This document shows positions 11,363 through 24,000 of a DNA stretch of 64,000 nt, piece after piece. Within the stretch, counting starts at the first letter, position 1. Each line of letters opens with the position of its first letter. The DNA comes from Ascidia mentula. Taxonomy: Eukaryota > Chordata > Ascidiacea > Phlebobranchia > Ascidiidae. Below the pieces are notes generated by a model, which was not told the DNA's origin, did no database searches, and worked only from the letters and a program-made list of their open reading frames with translations. Made by a program: the position numbers and the translations under genes. Where the stretch lies: assembly GCA_947561715.1 (NCBI GenBank), contig OX387198.1, positions 11,842,001 through 11,906,000 on the forward strand. Reading direction: 5' to 3'.

Positions 11363-13483
11363 CTACAGTTCATCTCTAGTGTCCGGTGGTTCCATGTCCA
11401 TAAATTCCCCTTCAGTACCACTACCAATGTATGGGACCAAGCTCTCTGGTGGAGTGTCATAAATTTCTTTGACAGTCAAAACACCATTGTGGTCAGAGTC
11501 CATCATATCAAACAATTCACCAAAGTTCTACGATATACACAATGGTTGCTACAAATAAATGCAACTTTGAGTTACCAAGAAACAATGGTTTGCTCACCAC
11601 ATTTGCCTCGGGTTGACCTGGAATGTCAAGTGTCTGTGCGCTACGTTTGACAAATTCCTCTCGCAAAACTGAGTTTGCTCCCTTGTCAAATGTCTCAAAT
11701 AACATTGGCCTTAAAGTTAACATTATTTATGCCGTGGATAAAATGCTATTTGCAATTAACCAAAGATAATTGAATATACCTAGCTTGCTCAACAGGATGA
11801 GCGATTTTGTAATTGAAAAGAGCATCGAACTGTGGCAATTCCTTTTCTTCTTTTACACATTCATCACGCTTGGGCAAATCATACATCCGACTCCACCAAA
11901 TGTTAATAGCCAAGTTACGGGACAAAGATGAGTTCACATGATGATACCAGCTGCACAAAACAACATTCTTTGGTTGTAAGATGAATTTTTCACAGGATTT
12001 GGTTCATGCATACTTGAGGGGTATGTACAGACAGTCACCAGCTTCCATTTTTCCAAGATGCCATTCAACTTCACCCAGTGTTGGATATTTGTACATATCA
12101 ACCTTCTCCACATCAACACTGCTGTATCCCCCATCCATGACATCAATTGGAACTAAATCAGCAAATTTCTGCGAAGAATTCAAACTACATGTACAGCAAC
12201 ATTTCTCGACCACCGGTCCACATAAATTTTTTTGCCCCCCCCCCAATATATATTCTTTTGTTAGTAAATTGATTTCTTCTCAAACGAGATGGATACTTTT
12301 GCCAAATAAAATATTACCTTTTATTAATTTACATTTCAGTGTTATATTCATTACATTTTAGTCTAATTTATATCCACTGTCAAAGTATATTAAAACCAAC
12401 CTTGTCAACCATGTATAACTCCTTTGAACCATCATATAAGCAGTTGATATTTTCAAAATAGTCATTGTGAAGTACTGACTTCGTACCTCCTGATGAAAAC
12501 CACATCACTGCCGTGCTGAGATAATCTGTGTATCCCCCGCACAGCAAGCATTTGGGAAGAAAAACCTCCTCTGTAATTAGAACATGTATATATATTAGTA
12601 CAAAAGAGCTATAATAATCATTGAACAAAGCACATATATGATATGGGTGAACCCGAAGGTAGCACCATCAGATACCAAGCAGTTGTTTGGCCATAGTGCG
12701 CTCCACATTGGTATGTCTCCGTTGTTAGGTACCCAGTTGGATGCCCAACGGATCGACATTAACCAAAGGTACCACAAAGTGGGAATCTGTGTGCCTGCTA
12801 GTGTAAAAGCTAGCCTGGTGTCAGTTGAAAGCAGCACTGATGACAGGATGGAACAGAGTGTACACCTGTCTGCAGCTCTCAAATATATGCAGTAGGTATA
12901 GCAAATAAAACAAATGTAATATTGTAACAATCGCATTTACTGGTCATTGGGTTGGGTGGCAGGACATCTTGCACCAGGTAAATATCAGAATTGGCATAAA
13001 CACTCAAAAACTTTCTGTAGCTCATGGACTGAACTCCTAAACTTCGATTTTCTTTTTTTCCTTCTTCCGCTTGAATCATCCACTTTCCATATGTCTTTCT
13101 GTAAGTGCAACCGCTTTAATAATACCAACTAATTATAAGACAATCACCCAAACTTGTTATAATTCACTTCATTGCAACAAACACACCACAATATAAAACT
13201 AGCAGGTGAATGAAATAATTATTTATTCTTACTTCAGATATTCATCATTTTTCCAGTTGTAGAAGCTTGGAAATTGTTTTGCGGCGCCCTTGAAAATCAC
13301 AGGTTTGCTTGCTTTAACATAATTGTCGAAAAAATCAGTGGGATTAGGAAATGAACTCAATTCTTCAAGTGGTAGAGGTGCAGTATGTGAACCAATTGGA
13401 AGCATGTGGCCAGGTGGGTCATCACACAAAACCACATGGCACAAGCCCAGAATACTAATCAGGTGTACAAGGAACGAAGACAT
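11363..13483 (-). CDS. Secretory-pathway JmjC oxygenase with EF-hands and RDEL
   Basis: Complete 393-residue model. Exons in transcript order: 13483-13233, 13098-12941, 12570-12401, 12168-12014, 11950-11780, 11709-11598, 11527-11363. Residues 1-20 form a signal peptide (MSSFLVHLISILGLCHVVLC). A cupin-like JmjC domain spans roughly 30-270. The Fe(II) ligands H171 and D173 are in LHNDYF, and the distal His is in NWYHHVN (H248 or H249), as in 2-oxoglutarate hydroxylases. A degenerate EF loop (DKGANSVLREEF, 310-321) is followed by a canonical one (DSDHNGVLTVKE, 349-360). The protein ends TRDEL, an ER-retrieval signal. It should be an ER-luminal protein hydroxylase whose activity could respond to calcium; the substrate is unknown. 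Closest remembered families are JMJD7/JMJD8-like. The start is chosen because a splice acceptor lies 4 nt upstream and a signal peptide follows. Confidence 0.88.
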
Positions 13484-13498
13484 TTTTCTGCACACAAA
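13484..13498 (-). promoter_or_regulatory. Splice acceptor 4 nt upstream of the JmjC start codon
   Basis: On the minus strand TTTATTTGTGTGCAG is followed by AAAA and then ATG. No upstream exon is apparent in the 285 bp before the next gene. In organisms with spliced-leader trans-splicing this arrangement marks a leader acceptor; a conventional 5' UTR intron is the alternative. Confidence 0.45.
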
Positions 13499-13768
13499 TA
13501 AACTTTGCGTAAGTACCACCTAATTTAAGACATAGTCACTTCTTTTATTTTACAGGCAATTTACAGTGAAACGTCTTGAAAGCAATCACAATTACTTAGT
13601 CTACTTATCTATGTATTTAAACAACAACCAAGAAACAAGTTTATACTCAACAAAACCGTTATCTTAAAATATTCTCCAGGAACACGAGACTGCGAAAAGA
13701 AAAAATAATAAATAACACAATATTAGCATGGTTGACTCAAATAACTATTGTTGCACGAACCAGCAAAT

Positions 13769-14389
13769 TTAGAACAGTCCAGCTGTGCTTCCCCAAACGC
13801 TTGAACACGCACGTTTCAAATGGCCTTCATCCAATTCCACATCTGGTAGCAGAAAGGAAACACGTGCTTCCTCAAATTTCCCGCCAAGTAAGGAGATAAT
13901 ACAGGACGAGCTTTGCAGTACATGTCCGTTTATAATCTTGTTTAAGTTGCAAAATATTTTGTAGCACATGCTTGTTTAATGTATTATGGTTGTGGAAATA
14001 ATTTTAACCATAGTCTGTATGAGACGAAACAAACGCTCACTAATTCTGTCAGACTAGCCTGCCAATCACACTACCATCTTCTTGCGTACTTCAATTGGAG
14101 AAAACAAGTTATCACAGAGTGTAATGTTTATTGTTATTAAGTCGATAGGGGGCGTTGGGTTCGCATACAGGATAGGCAACAAGCTCAAAACAGCACAAAA
14201 AGTGCGATAGCATTGGTGGACTTTTCCCTGTTCTTTTTTAAAATTTCTGTACAAGGGCTTAGTTAACTGCTGTATGTATCTGTTTTCAAGTGACTTGTAT
14301 GAGCCCCATGGACACAAATTCCCCAACCAGGTTGTGAGGATTTCGACGTGACGCGAAACTCTGGGAATTAGCGATGTTTTACTTGACAT
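13769..14389 (-). CDS. CENP-M-like kinetochore protein
   Basis: Two-exon model of 160 residues: 14389-14075 and 13936-13769, joined in phase 0. Human CENP-M (about 180 residues) is a GTPase-like subunit of the CENP-H/I/K/M group in the constitutive centromere network. Similarity by eye: IQQL; LPIL before PPIDLITINITL (human has LPLP before PRIDLIVFVVNL); INGHVLQSSSCIISLLGG against a VDASFFLGKVCFLATGAG-like block; and FLLPDVELDEG against LLYCDLEVEG. No large gap is needed between these blocks. The N-terminal 40 residues do not match, so the start could be wrong; an upstream in-frame Met is at 14458. The stop lies about 285 bp before the JmjC start on the same strand. The call depends on remembered sequence and needs a profile search. 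Confidence 0.45.
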
Positions 14390-15039
14390 GAGTTTTGAAA
14401 GCCGCAAGAAAAATAAATAGCGGAACCTATTGTGTTGTGGGCATGGGTGACGCTGCAATGCGGCGGCCGCGGCGAAAAAATGAAACGCGCGAAATAATAA
14501 AGGGTTAAGGTTGTGTTAAGCGCAATGCTCGCGCCGTATTGATAAGGTACGCAAAAATTGACGCACGTATAACAAAATGCAACCGCGTAAAGAAAAAATA
14601 TCGGCCATCGGTCTGCTTGTTGGGACGGCAGTTTTCATTGAACAAGAAAATGATCAAAACAGGCATGCCGCATTTTTACCATTTAATGAACAATGTATGG
14701 ATAATTAGACAAAATACACATTGATGAAAAATAGTCTTGGCATCCACGCACAAGCCGAGGGTAACAATATATAATTCGACAACGTATATTTTAAAAACGC
14801 GCACGATAAAACAACAATAATATTACATCGAAAACAGGCGAAAAAACAGAAATAGCAAAGCATACAAAATCAAAAAACGTAATTATGTCACCAACCGGTG
14901 AGATCACCACGACTTTGTCTTTATGACGAAAAAGCAGCAATATGTTTTAAAAAACACGCGCAGGATCTGTATCCCATTGCGGCCGCATTGTCCCCGTTTT
15001 GGTTGGGGTTTAGAGGTGTTGGGTGAAAGGGGCGGAAAA
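14390..15039. other. Intergenic, CENP-M-like to kindlin
   Basis: About 650 bp between two minus-strand genes. It includes a short GC-rich patch (GCGGCGGCCGCGGCG, 14460-14474) just upstream of the CENP-M-like gene, possibly its promoter. The rest should hold the kindlin 3' UTR. No gene was seen. Confidence 0.5.
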
Positions 15040-18000
15040 TCAGCCGTTCCACCCACCAGTGAGTTTAAAGAACTTCTCGTCATCCAGGGTCTCGTCGGCG
15101 TCACGTGTTCGCATGGATAGGAAAATGTAACCTCCGATGAGCTCGTGTACAAGCTTGGGGCTGAGGACGTATGTTCAAGTTAAGTTTTATTTTACTTACG
15201 CTATCTTTTGAAAGAATATATACCGACTGGGGTTATACCTATTTTAAAACCTACAAACTCCGTTGCAATGGAAAAAATCCCAATAAAACATCGAAGTTTA
15301 TGTTTGCCGAAAAATTTTTTGCTGATATAAATTATAACAGAGTGTAGAAAAATCTACTGAATAAACGGCGGTTCTCAAATTTATCAATAAGTTAACTTTA
15401 TCCAGTGTTGGGATTCAAATTTTTCGTCAGCCGGTTCTATCACAAAAGTCATATTTTTCAGCGGGTTCTGTTACAAAATCTATTGACAGTAACCAGTAAT
15501 GCTAACCGGTTCGCTGATCTCATAAAATTTCGTGAGACGGTTCTGTAGAACTGGTGCAAACCGGGCGAATCCCACCACTGGCTTTATCTTATCTGTTAAT
15601 GTTATTTTTTTTAATAGTAAACCCCAAAACCGTTTTCTGAGACGGTATCTGAGGATTTTACCTGAATCTGGTGCAGGCGAACATCACGTTCTGAGCTTCC
15701 TCAAGTTCAACGATCACTTGATTCGTATCCCAGTTCACACTCCACGCCTGTAACACATATACACTTGCAAGGAGCTGGTTTTTGGACGGGCACAACCCAT
15801 TCTACTTCATGAAATTTTTTCACGGCCGGTACAGTCTACAAATTCGACAAGGTTCTAATCCCCGGCGGTTTACAAAACTTCCCATGTTTAAGGGGAGCTT
15901 TCTTGTGATTGTGCGTGCAACATATCAACAAATTGACGCGAGCACTGTTTGAAAGAGATACAAATCAGGGTATTTCCCCGATGTAAAACTCAGCAGCAGT
16001 CACCTTCATCGCGTTGTATCTCCACGTCTTGATGGCTTCCCCAGTAGTTGGTTCCATTCGTATCAAGCGGTTGTAAGCTACCCCGACCAGTTCCTATAAA
16101 GTAGACGCGTTATTTAATCATGTGTGTGAGCAATGTTTAAAAAAAATCGGTATTGCTGCTTTGTTAAAACGGTCCTTCCGTCTTCACAAGGCTTTTTTAG
16201 AAAGTATCGAGTAAATGCGAATAACAACGACGTTAAACATAGTTATTTTAAAGGGCCGGGAATTACAATGTAGTTACTCCATACTGTTGACACTTACCTT
16301 ACAAGAGGAAGTTTATTTTATACTTACAAGCTTACACGCATTGATATATGCATATATATATATATTATATATCAATTAGCAACCTTGTAAAACAAACGAC
16401 GTGAGATTTATTACAGAACTTGCTGAAAATATCTTTGTTGGCCATAAAGCTATCAGGAGATTTTGACAATATAAACATTCACATATCTGATGGAGTGTGG
16501 AGTATACTGACCTCTTTCCTTGCCCCTCTGAACTTCACGTAGAAGTGAGTGAGACCAAACTCGGGCAAGGCTTGCCACGCCTTGATGTAAGCCAGCTTGG
16601 CGTTAATAAGGTTGTACGTACTGTAGTTTGTCACCGACTCCTGGATCTTACGGACCGCCACCTGCAATAAGAACGGAGTATATACAATATTTGTGCAAAT
16701 AGCGAGGCAAAGGGGTGGTGGTAGGAAACATGCGTCACTACAGCGTTCCAAACCGCCAGACTGTATGTAAACCGTGACCTTAAAAGCCTGCTTCAAGACA
16801 TGTCCCTTGATGCGTTCCGTAAACAACGTGCATTTGGCGCAGAATATTTGCAAAAACAAGGCTAGGTAAAGCAGTCATTTAGCCGAAGACTATAGTTGAC
16901 AATTCTTATTGAACCTGCCTTACCTTGTTTCCAAGTTTGCGAAGGTGCCTCCTTGCCACGTAATACTGGGGTTCGATATTGGTGGCCAGATTTCCGGAAG
17001 CCGAATCTCCGCCTAAACAAGTGGGGTTTTACATATCGTCGTGCAATTGCAACATTAAAACGGCAAGAAGTTATTGTATACACGGTTCGTTGAAAATGGT
17101 TAAAATGAACGACTAGAAACCGAAAACGTATTGTGACGCTTTTGGAACTAATTATGAAATAATTTGGCAAGGCGGTTTTTCACCAACCTTCGTATGCTCA
17201 TTGGGGTGTTACAGTTTAACTCAATCGCCATAGAAATATTTCTAACGGCACCTATTTCGAAAAACTCCCAGTGTATACGTGACCACGTGAACGTATAACG
17301 CTTTCAAATCCACGCATAAAAACGGTTGTGAGTAAAACGTTTGCAGACATCAACAAACACTGTATATAAAATTAATACGATGCACTTATTCGACCCCGGT
17401 GTAAAAATTTGTTTGTGACGTCATCAATCGGCAAATGCTTAATTTTGTTCGATTTTAACAAAAAGTTACAAGGCATGTATATCATTATTGCACTCATTAG
17501 ATACACGGAAAACTATCATATTGAACAACCCAAATCCACCTGCTCCGTTGCCAGCTCCGCTCCTCTGCAGCTTCAGGAGGGTTCTGAAGTTTTGAACTTC
17601 CGTCTCGTAGCTCGCGTCCGCCATCGTGTGGCCTTTGGCGGCCAACTTGCACGCGGCTATCCACTGGCAGTAGATCACTTCCTGGAATTCACAAACGCAC
17701 GGTTAGGCGAGCGGGAAGTGAAGGTGCTGTCAGTGGGGGTTGTACAAGGAAATTAAACTCTCTGCTTTTCTGCAAGTTTTCTTCAATTTGTCATTTATGG
17801 ATTACCAGTGTTTACTGTAGTGAGTCCTATTCCCAACGACGCGGAAATTCTATGCGTATTTGTTAAGATTGTACACTTGTTATTTTGCACCTTTTTATAT
17901 TGTAAATACTTGCTACAGAGTTGGCTTATCACAAATAAATCACAAAACTAGTTGGGTGGTATGGGCATAAAATACGTTGAACAATGTTTAAGCCTATCTG

Positions 18001-21000
18001 GTCATACATTGTGTACAAAAAGTTACTATTTCAACTCACCGTGTCACATCTCAACCAGAGTTCAGTCATTCCTTCAGCACTGGCAATGAAGAGTTTGATG
18101 ATATATTTATCTTCACTGATGTTCACGTCTGGCACCACCTCTGCTCCCTTTAACTTTATCTGTGCAAATGTGGAAGTTTGGTGTTATTGTTCAGGCAAAG
18201 ATGTTACAATATGTGCAAGGTAGTTTTTATGTTTGGCATCATGTTTTTTGCACTGTTCACAAATATTCTGAAATTTATTGTGAGATATTTTTAAAACAAA
18301 AGCACTTTTCTGTTTTTTTATGTATGGGCCCAGGTCAATTAGTAGAAACATCTGTAGGCCCCCATAATCTATGATGTTTATGACAAATTGCAGATCCCCT
18401 GTTAAGAACCTTTTTAACATATTGTGACAAAAAAGGAGTTTGGTAAACAAGTCTTGCATGAACATTTCACAGAGTTAGAGGCAGCGTAACCGTTTTAGAG
18501 GTTAATAACTCTACATGTTATGTACCGTGGTGGGAGAACTGAGGGCAGCTGCATCCTCTTTTGTCTTAAAGTAGGAAATGTTTGTGTCTTTGAAAATGAA
18601 GTAATATTTCTTATAGCCCTTCAGTGTGAATTTCTTTGGTCTGCAAAATAAAATAAAATTTGATTTCTGTTCCCTTGAGACAAGTATATTGCACTGTACT
18701 GACAGACAACACACAGCAGGCAGTTTATAAATTTTTGCTGTGTAAACCAGCTGCACAGAAATTGTAATCCATCACAAGGGCAATATTCAAAACAGGAAGT
18801 GCAAGTTAGGTTTCAGTGATCGTGGGTGTCAGTGCATAATGTAGTGTCTGGCCATAGAATGCCATAGCATATGTTGGTATGCGTAAAAGAACACTTGTAT
18901 TAAATTACGAAACTTTTTTGGGGTATTAAGTACTTTGGCGAAATACTTTGTTTTCAGTTAAAATTAATTCCAGGTAGCATCTCTTTACCCTAATGGCTTC
19001 CAAAAAAAATTAAAGCTACTCAATTAGCACAAAAACAATCCATAAATAACTAAAAGGTAGTAAAAAAGATTTATGAGGTATAAACTTACTTGAATAACTT
19101 GAGGTAGTGAGCAAGCTCTGGAACTGTGGTGATGTCGCTCTGCAATGAAATTTTTGCATAGTTTTTGACAAACAATCATTTACACATGGTAATAGGTACC
19201 ATGAGAACACAAATAACAAACAACCGCTATCAGATGAAGTTTTACCAAAAGAGACCCAATTGGGTAGCAACACATTACACCCAAAACCAAGATTAAACAA
19301 ATTTAATTAAGATTGTGCTTGCTGGCGTGACAGCTCATAAATAATTTAACATTGTATGCATAGGAAGCAAGACTTAATGCCCTGGTTCGCATGTGGCAAC
19401 ACAAAACTATGTGCAAGTAGTTCAAGCCATTCAACAGCATTAATGCTCCGCTTACAACCCTTTGCACCAAAACTCTAAACAAAAAGCCAATACAAATATA
19501 CTTTCCATACATAAACATGTTTTGTTTTCGATTCTTTTTAAGAAACAAAGAAGGTTTAGTTTCCAGATAATTTTTAGTTTCTGTTTGTAGAAATTTGTGG
19601 CTTTGTAATACTCATTAATAGTGACTGTATTGCTTATCCAAGCACTTGGGCAGCACTGCTAATGGCACCAAAGTTCAACAATCAGGAAACCACATTGCCA
19701 CAATCAATCATGGTCCAATAGTCCACCTAATTACACATGTGCTGACACTACTACCTAAAACGGTGAGATGCACATGAGACTAAGCTAAGCTAAACAACAT
19801 GGAAAAGACTCGCGAAGCATTTTGGAATGTTACAGTTTTCTATTAGATCACGAAAATTGCGTGTGTATACATTGTTTCTTTCTCATTAAATTGTTTTTCA
19901 TTTGTTTGGCCATATCTCATTGTGGGTCGCACAATAAAACTTGCATTAAAAGTGGGTGGCGAACTGAAAAAGGTTGGGAAGCACTGCTTTAGGATGCAAT
20001 GGAGAGTCATTTTTACCTTGTTTGCAATGCTGGTTGATCCAAGCGTTCCTTCTAAATCTTGCAGAGCTTGGTCGATATCTCTGTTGTCATTCTGCTCCAT
20101 TTCTTCATCTGTGTTTTCTGACAGCTTAGTGATGTGGTACTGAAAACAGACTTTCCAGTTATTAACTGGGCAGTGTGGTTATACTGTTACATTGTGGACA
20201 ATAAATATTTTACAAGGTTACAAAAGTTTATCGTTAGCTTGTGAGTGCCAATGATTTCTTTGCATATTTAATAATATAAATCCAACAAAAAAGCTTTCCA
20301 GTTCAACTGAATGGGTAAACATATAATCAATTGATGGATTGCCTTTAGACAGCGGCCAGTGTTTAAGTGGAATATGGAAACAAATATATTTTAAGTTATG
20401 TTTGGAAAATAACAAACTTGTAGGGATGCAAACATGATCATTTCCTCCTCAGTGCAGTCCAGATCTTCGCACAATAAACTCCACTTTGATTGTTCATAAA
20501 GCTGGTTGATTCGGATTCCATCGTACTATGGCAAAAAGTCAATAATAAACATCAGCGAAACAACCAGATCTTTGTGTTCTGAATCTTATACAATGAAGAC
20601 AACAACTAGTATCATGTATGTATGTCAACATTCATTGACAGCATCCCAAGCACCCAAAAAAAGTGCTGGTGGTTGCAACTATTTATATTGATTTATTTGC
20701 GGACTTTGTGTGCAAAAGATTGTATAACTGAAATAATGCAGTCTATTAGAATGTGGTTTAGATAAAATAAGCGCTTTGGTCCATAGAAGCAGGATCTGAA
20801 CAATATGCAAAACGGGTCAGTAAGACCTTGCAATTTGGCAAGGAGCAGTGCAAGATTTTTTGCAGCGGCAGTACATTGTTATCAACCTACACCAGCAAAA
20901 ATATTACAAAGTGTTCAAACACTACTTGTCACACACGTCCGGGCCGAGCTAAAGAGGAAAATTCATGCGAAAAGATGCGTCGCAATAGAACTGAAAGCGC

Positions 21001-24000
21001 TTAGCAGGGTTCGCGGCTTCCGCTTAGGCGGTATGTGTTCAAAACGTAAGCGTGGCGTCATCTCTACCTAGGCGCGCTAAGCATTGGTGCGTGATCATAG
21101 CGAGCGTGCAACCATGCGTGACACCGCGGGATAAAGGACCGGTTTGTGAGTACGATCTTCAAGGAAAACTAGTAATTGCGGCTTACGAAGCGGAAATACT
21201 CTGTAAAACTGATTTGTTTATTTCGATTCAGCACTACACCACACAGCCATCAACTATGCGCAAGCTCGTACTTTTTTTGGAGGGAAACACTAGTATTTTC
21301 CAAAACCAATTGAAAGTAAGTGTTGAAAAACTACAAAAGTGGTTTGCGGTGTCCAAATATCAGAATTTTTTATGTAGCAATATCAAAATCGAGACCAGTA
21401 CCACTGGTCTGACCCGAGTATGATTGACAGCTGGCAACAAGCGACACTCGACTGCAATCCCGTAATACAGGCGACGGCTATTGTAACCAAAACCTGGGTA
21501 AGCGATCACTTTTGAGCATCAAACGCACATGAAAAGCCCAGTTGAAAGAGGGTTGAATTAGACACGCGTGTAACTACGATTCGTGTGATTAGCAGTCAAT
21601 ACAGAGACCACCTGTTAAAGCCGTCAAGGTCCACAACCTATTTTGGAGGGCTTGTTTTACAACCAGGAATTGACCTTTGACTGTGACAAGTTTGGAGATT
21701 GGAATATACTACAGTTAAAAGATAAGCAAATCAGGGCCCTTTTTGGAAACAGTGGATGCACATACAACTGCTTGTTGCAGATTTAATGTACATCAACATC
21801 AAGGAAAATAATGAACAAAATTTATAGCTTTTCCTTCGGTTTAAAGATAATGGAAAATATAAAATATGATGAAACCAAAAACACACTGAAAGGGCTCAAG
21901 TGTAAAGTTCACAAGTCGGCTTGCTCACAAGTTGGCAATGTATGTTAAGAAAGGTATTCAAACGTCCGAATGCATGAGAAGGAAAAGTCGTGTGCCGGAA
22001 ACTTTGCTTAGCATACAACCGAGCTGTCATGGAATGGAAGCGTGCGTGCCCATTTAGTGACGCTGTTTCCTATGCTTGCTCGAGCCAGCACTGGCGTACT
22101 AAAGCCGAGTTCCAGGGAAACACGAACAAACGACAAAACAAACCGCATATTCCAGTGAATTTCATTCAAACTCGAATTTTCCTTCTTCGTTTTTACAGCT
22201 GAATTTCTTAACTTCACGTCCATTAACGCGCGGGTTCTGAGTATGGAGGAACACTAAACAAAGCCTTTTTGACAGCGCAACCAGTGATGACTTCATACAG
22301 GCAAATAAGGAATATACATCAAGTCAAAAAGGAGACGCAATGTCGTCACTTGCGACAGGAGCCTGAACAACATGCGTATATTAGGATGTGCGCAATCGGG
22401 TCTAAAGAAAACGCAAACCCCTGGAGAAAACATCAAAGTATGGAGAGATTTTGCGGTTCAACGTAGACCAACAATTTTGGCTGCGGTTTTTGGCGAGTTT
22501 GGTTTTACGTCATTCCGAAACCTCACTTGAACACCGCGGATCGCAGAGGGATGCAAAGCGACGCTCGGCTCGGCGATACAAATGCTAAAACACTCCGTTT
22601 AAAAGTTTTGATTGATCTAATTTTCTAGTGGTTTCACTGAATCGCATGTAGTGGTTGAAGCGTTAACGATCGAAACAGTTCAACGTCACCCAAGGCCGAA
22701 GCTTAATTAGTCTTAAAAGAGGAAATCGTGCCGCTTACAGTGACCAACAGGTGACGTATCTACAGAAATGGTGATGACATAATCGTTTTTCCAGCTAGGA
22801 GTAGTTCGATTTAAGCGGGCTCAACGAGCTTACCGCGAATACGGCGGAGACGGAATTCGCAAATTGCCACTTTCATTCTTTTCCCGCTAAAACCCTGGTG
22901 AGTGAAAGGTGCAATTACTTGCCCGCCACACCAGAGTCGGTGTTCAGGCGTTAAACCTATTTGATCCAACAAGTGAATATCAGAATCATGCGGCAACAAA
23001 TACGATTGAAACTAAGTTCCCCACTTTCTTTGACACTGAATTTTGTAAACTCCGCGTTAGCCGTGAACAAATATATAAGACAATGCATAAAAACTAGAAA
23101 ACAAATCCGAAAACAACCGCTGTAATTCCAATTTTGGTCATTAAATCAACGATAAAACGTGTGTTTTAAACTACACTGTGGTGCAACGCAACGGAAAGGC
23201 CAAATATTACGCACAGTTTGGGTGTGGGTGGTTGCATGACTTGCGGCAGAGAACAAACAAGAATCTGCAGCGGAACGGGCGAATCGGAGCGTGACAAACA
23301 GGTCAAGTGGAACGGGCTTTTGTGGCTACATCCGGTCCAGCTTACGCCGAAAATAAAGCAGCAAGCTCTCCGACGAGCAACTTTACAATACCTGGAAGCG
23401 CGTGTGCACGGTTCCGAGATGTAGCTGCTGATAAGATACAGAGCAAGGCCGGTATCGGCCAATTTCGAACACCGCAAACGCTGCTTTTTCCTCCAGGCTA
23501 TATTTGTACGCTTCTGCGCGCTGGAATTTCGAAGGCTCTGGCAATGATGATAAGTGCCCTCCAATTGTTTTGTTTAGTTTGTGCGCTCGTCGAAATCGCA
23601 ACAAAAGCCGGTTAAAAGGGTAGTAAAATTTCGTTAAACCAATGCATCAAAGCCTGGCCTTTCCGAGCATATCAGCGCACAGACATGTGTTTGGATGTTG
23701 CAACACAATTGCAGCAGCATCATACACACGTCACTGTGACATCACGCCGGGAAGACCCCTTGCCGAGAAGCAAGGGTACCCAGCCAGGGTTCGCTTTTTG
23801 GACAATGGCATCCCGACAAACATAGGTCAATAATGCCAGCGTGGTTTAAAATTACGCGGCTCATTCGCTTTTTGTGGTTGCCGAGCACTTGTACAAACTG
23901 ACTTAACTGAGCGCTTTCGTGTTTGGAATGTTGAACTCCCGTTGTGAGCCGGGTGAATTTTGTATATGGCTCGATGTTTACAATTCTGAACGCTTTGGGA

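Noticed and set aside
15830-15855. GGTTCTAATCCCCGG resembling tRNA box B
   Set aside because: No box A or cloverleaf upstream at the right spacing.
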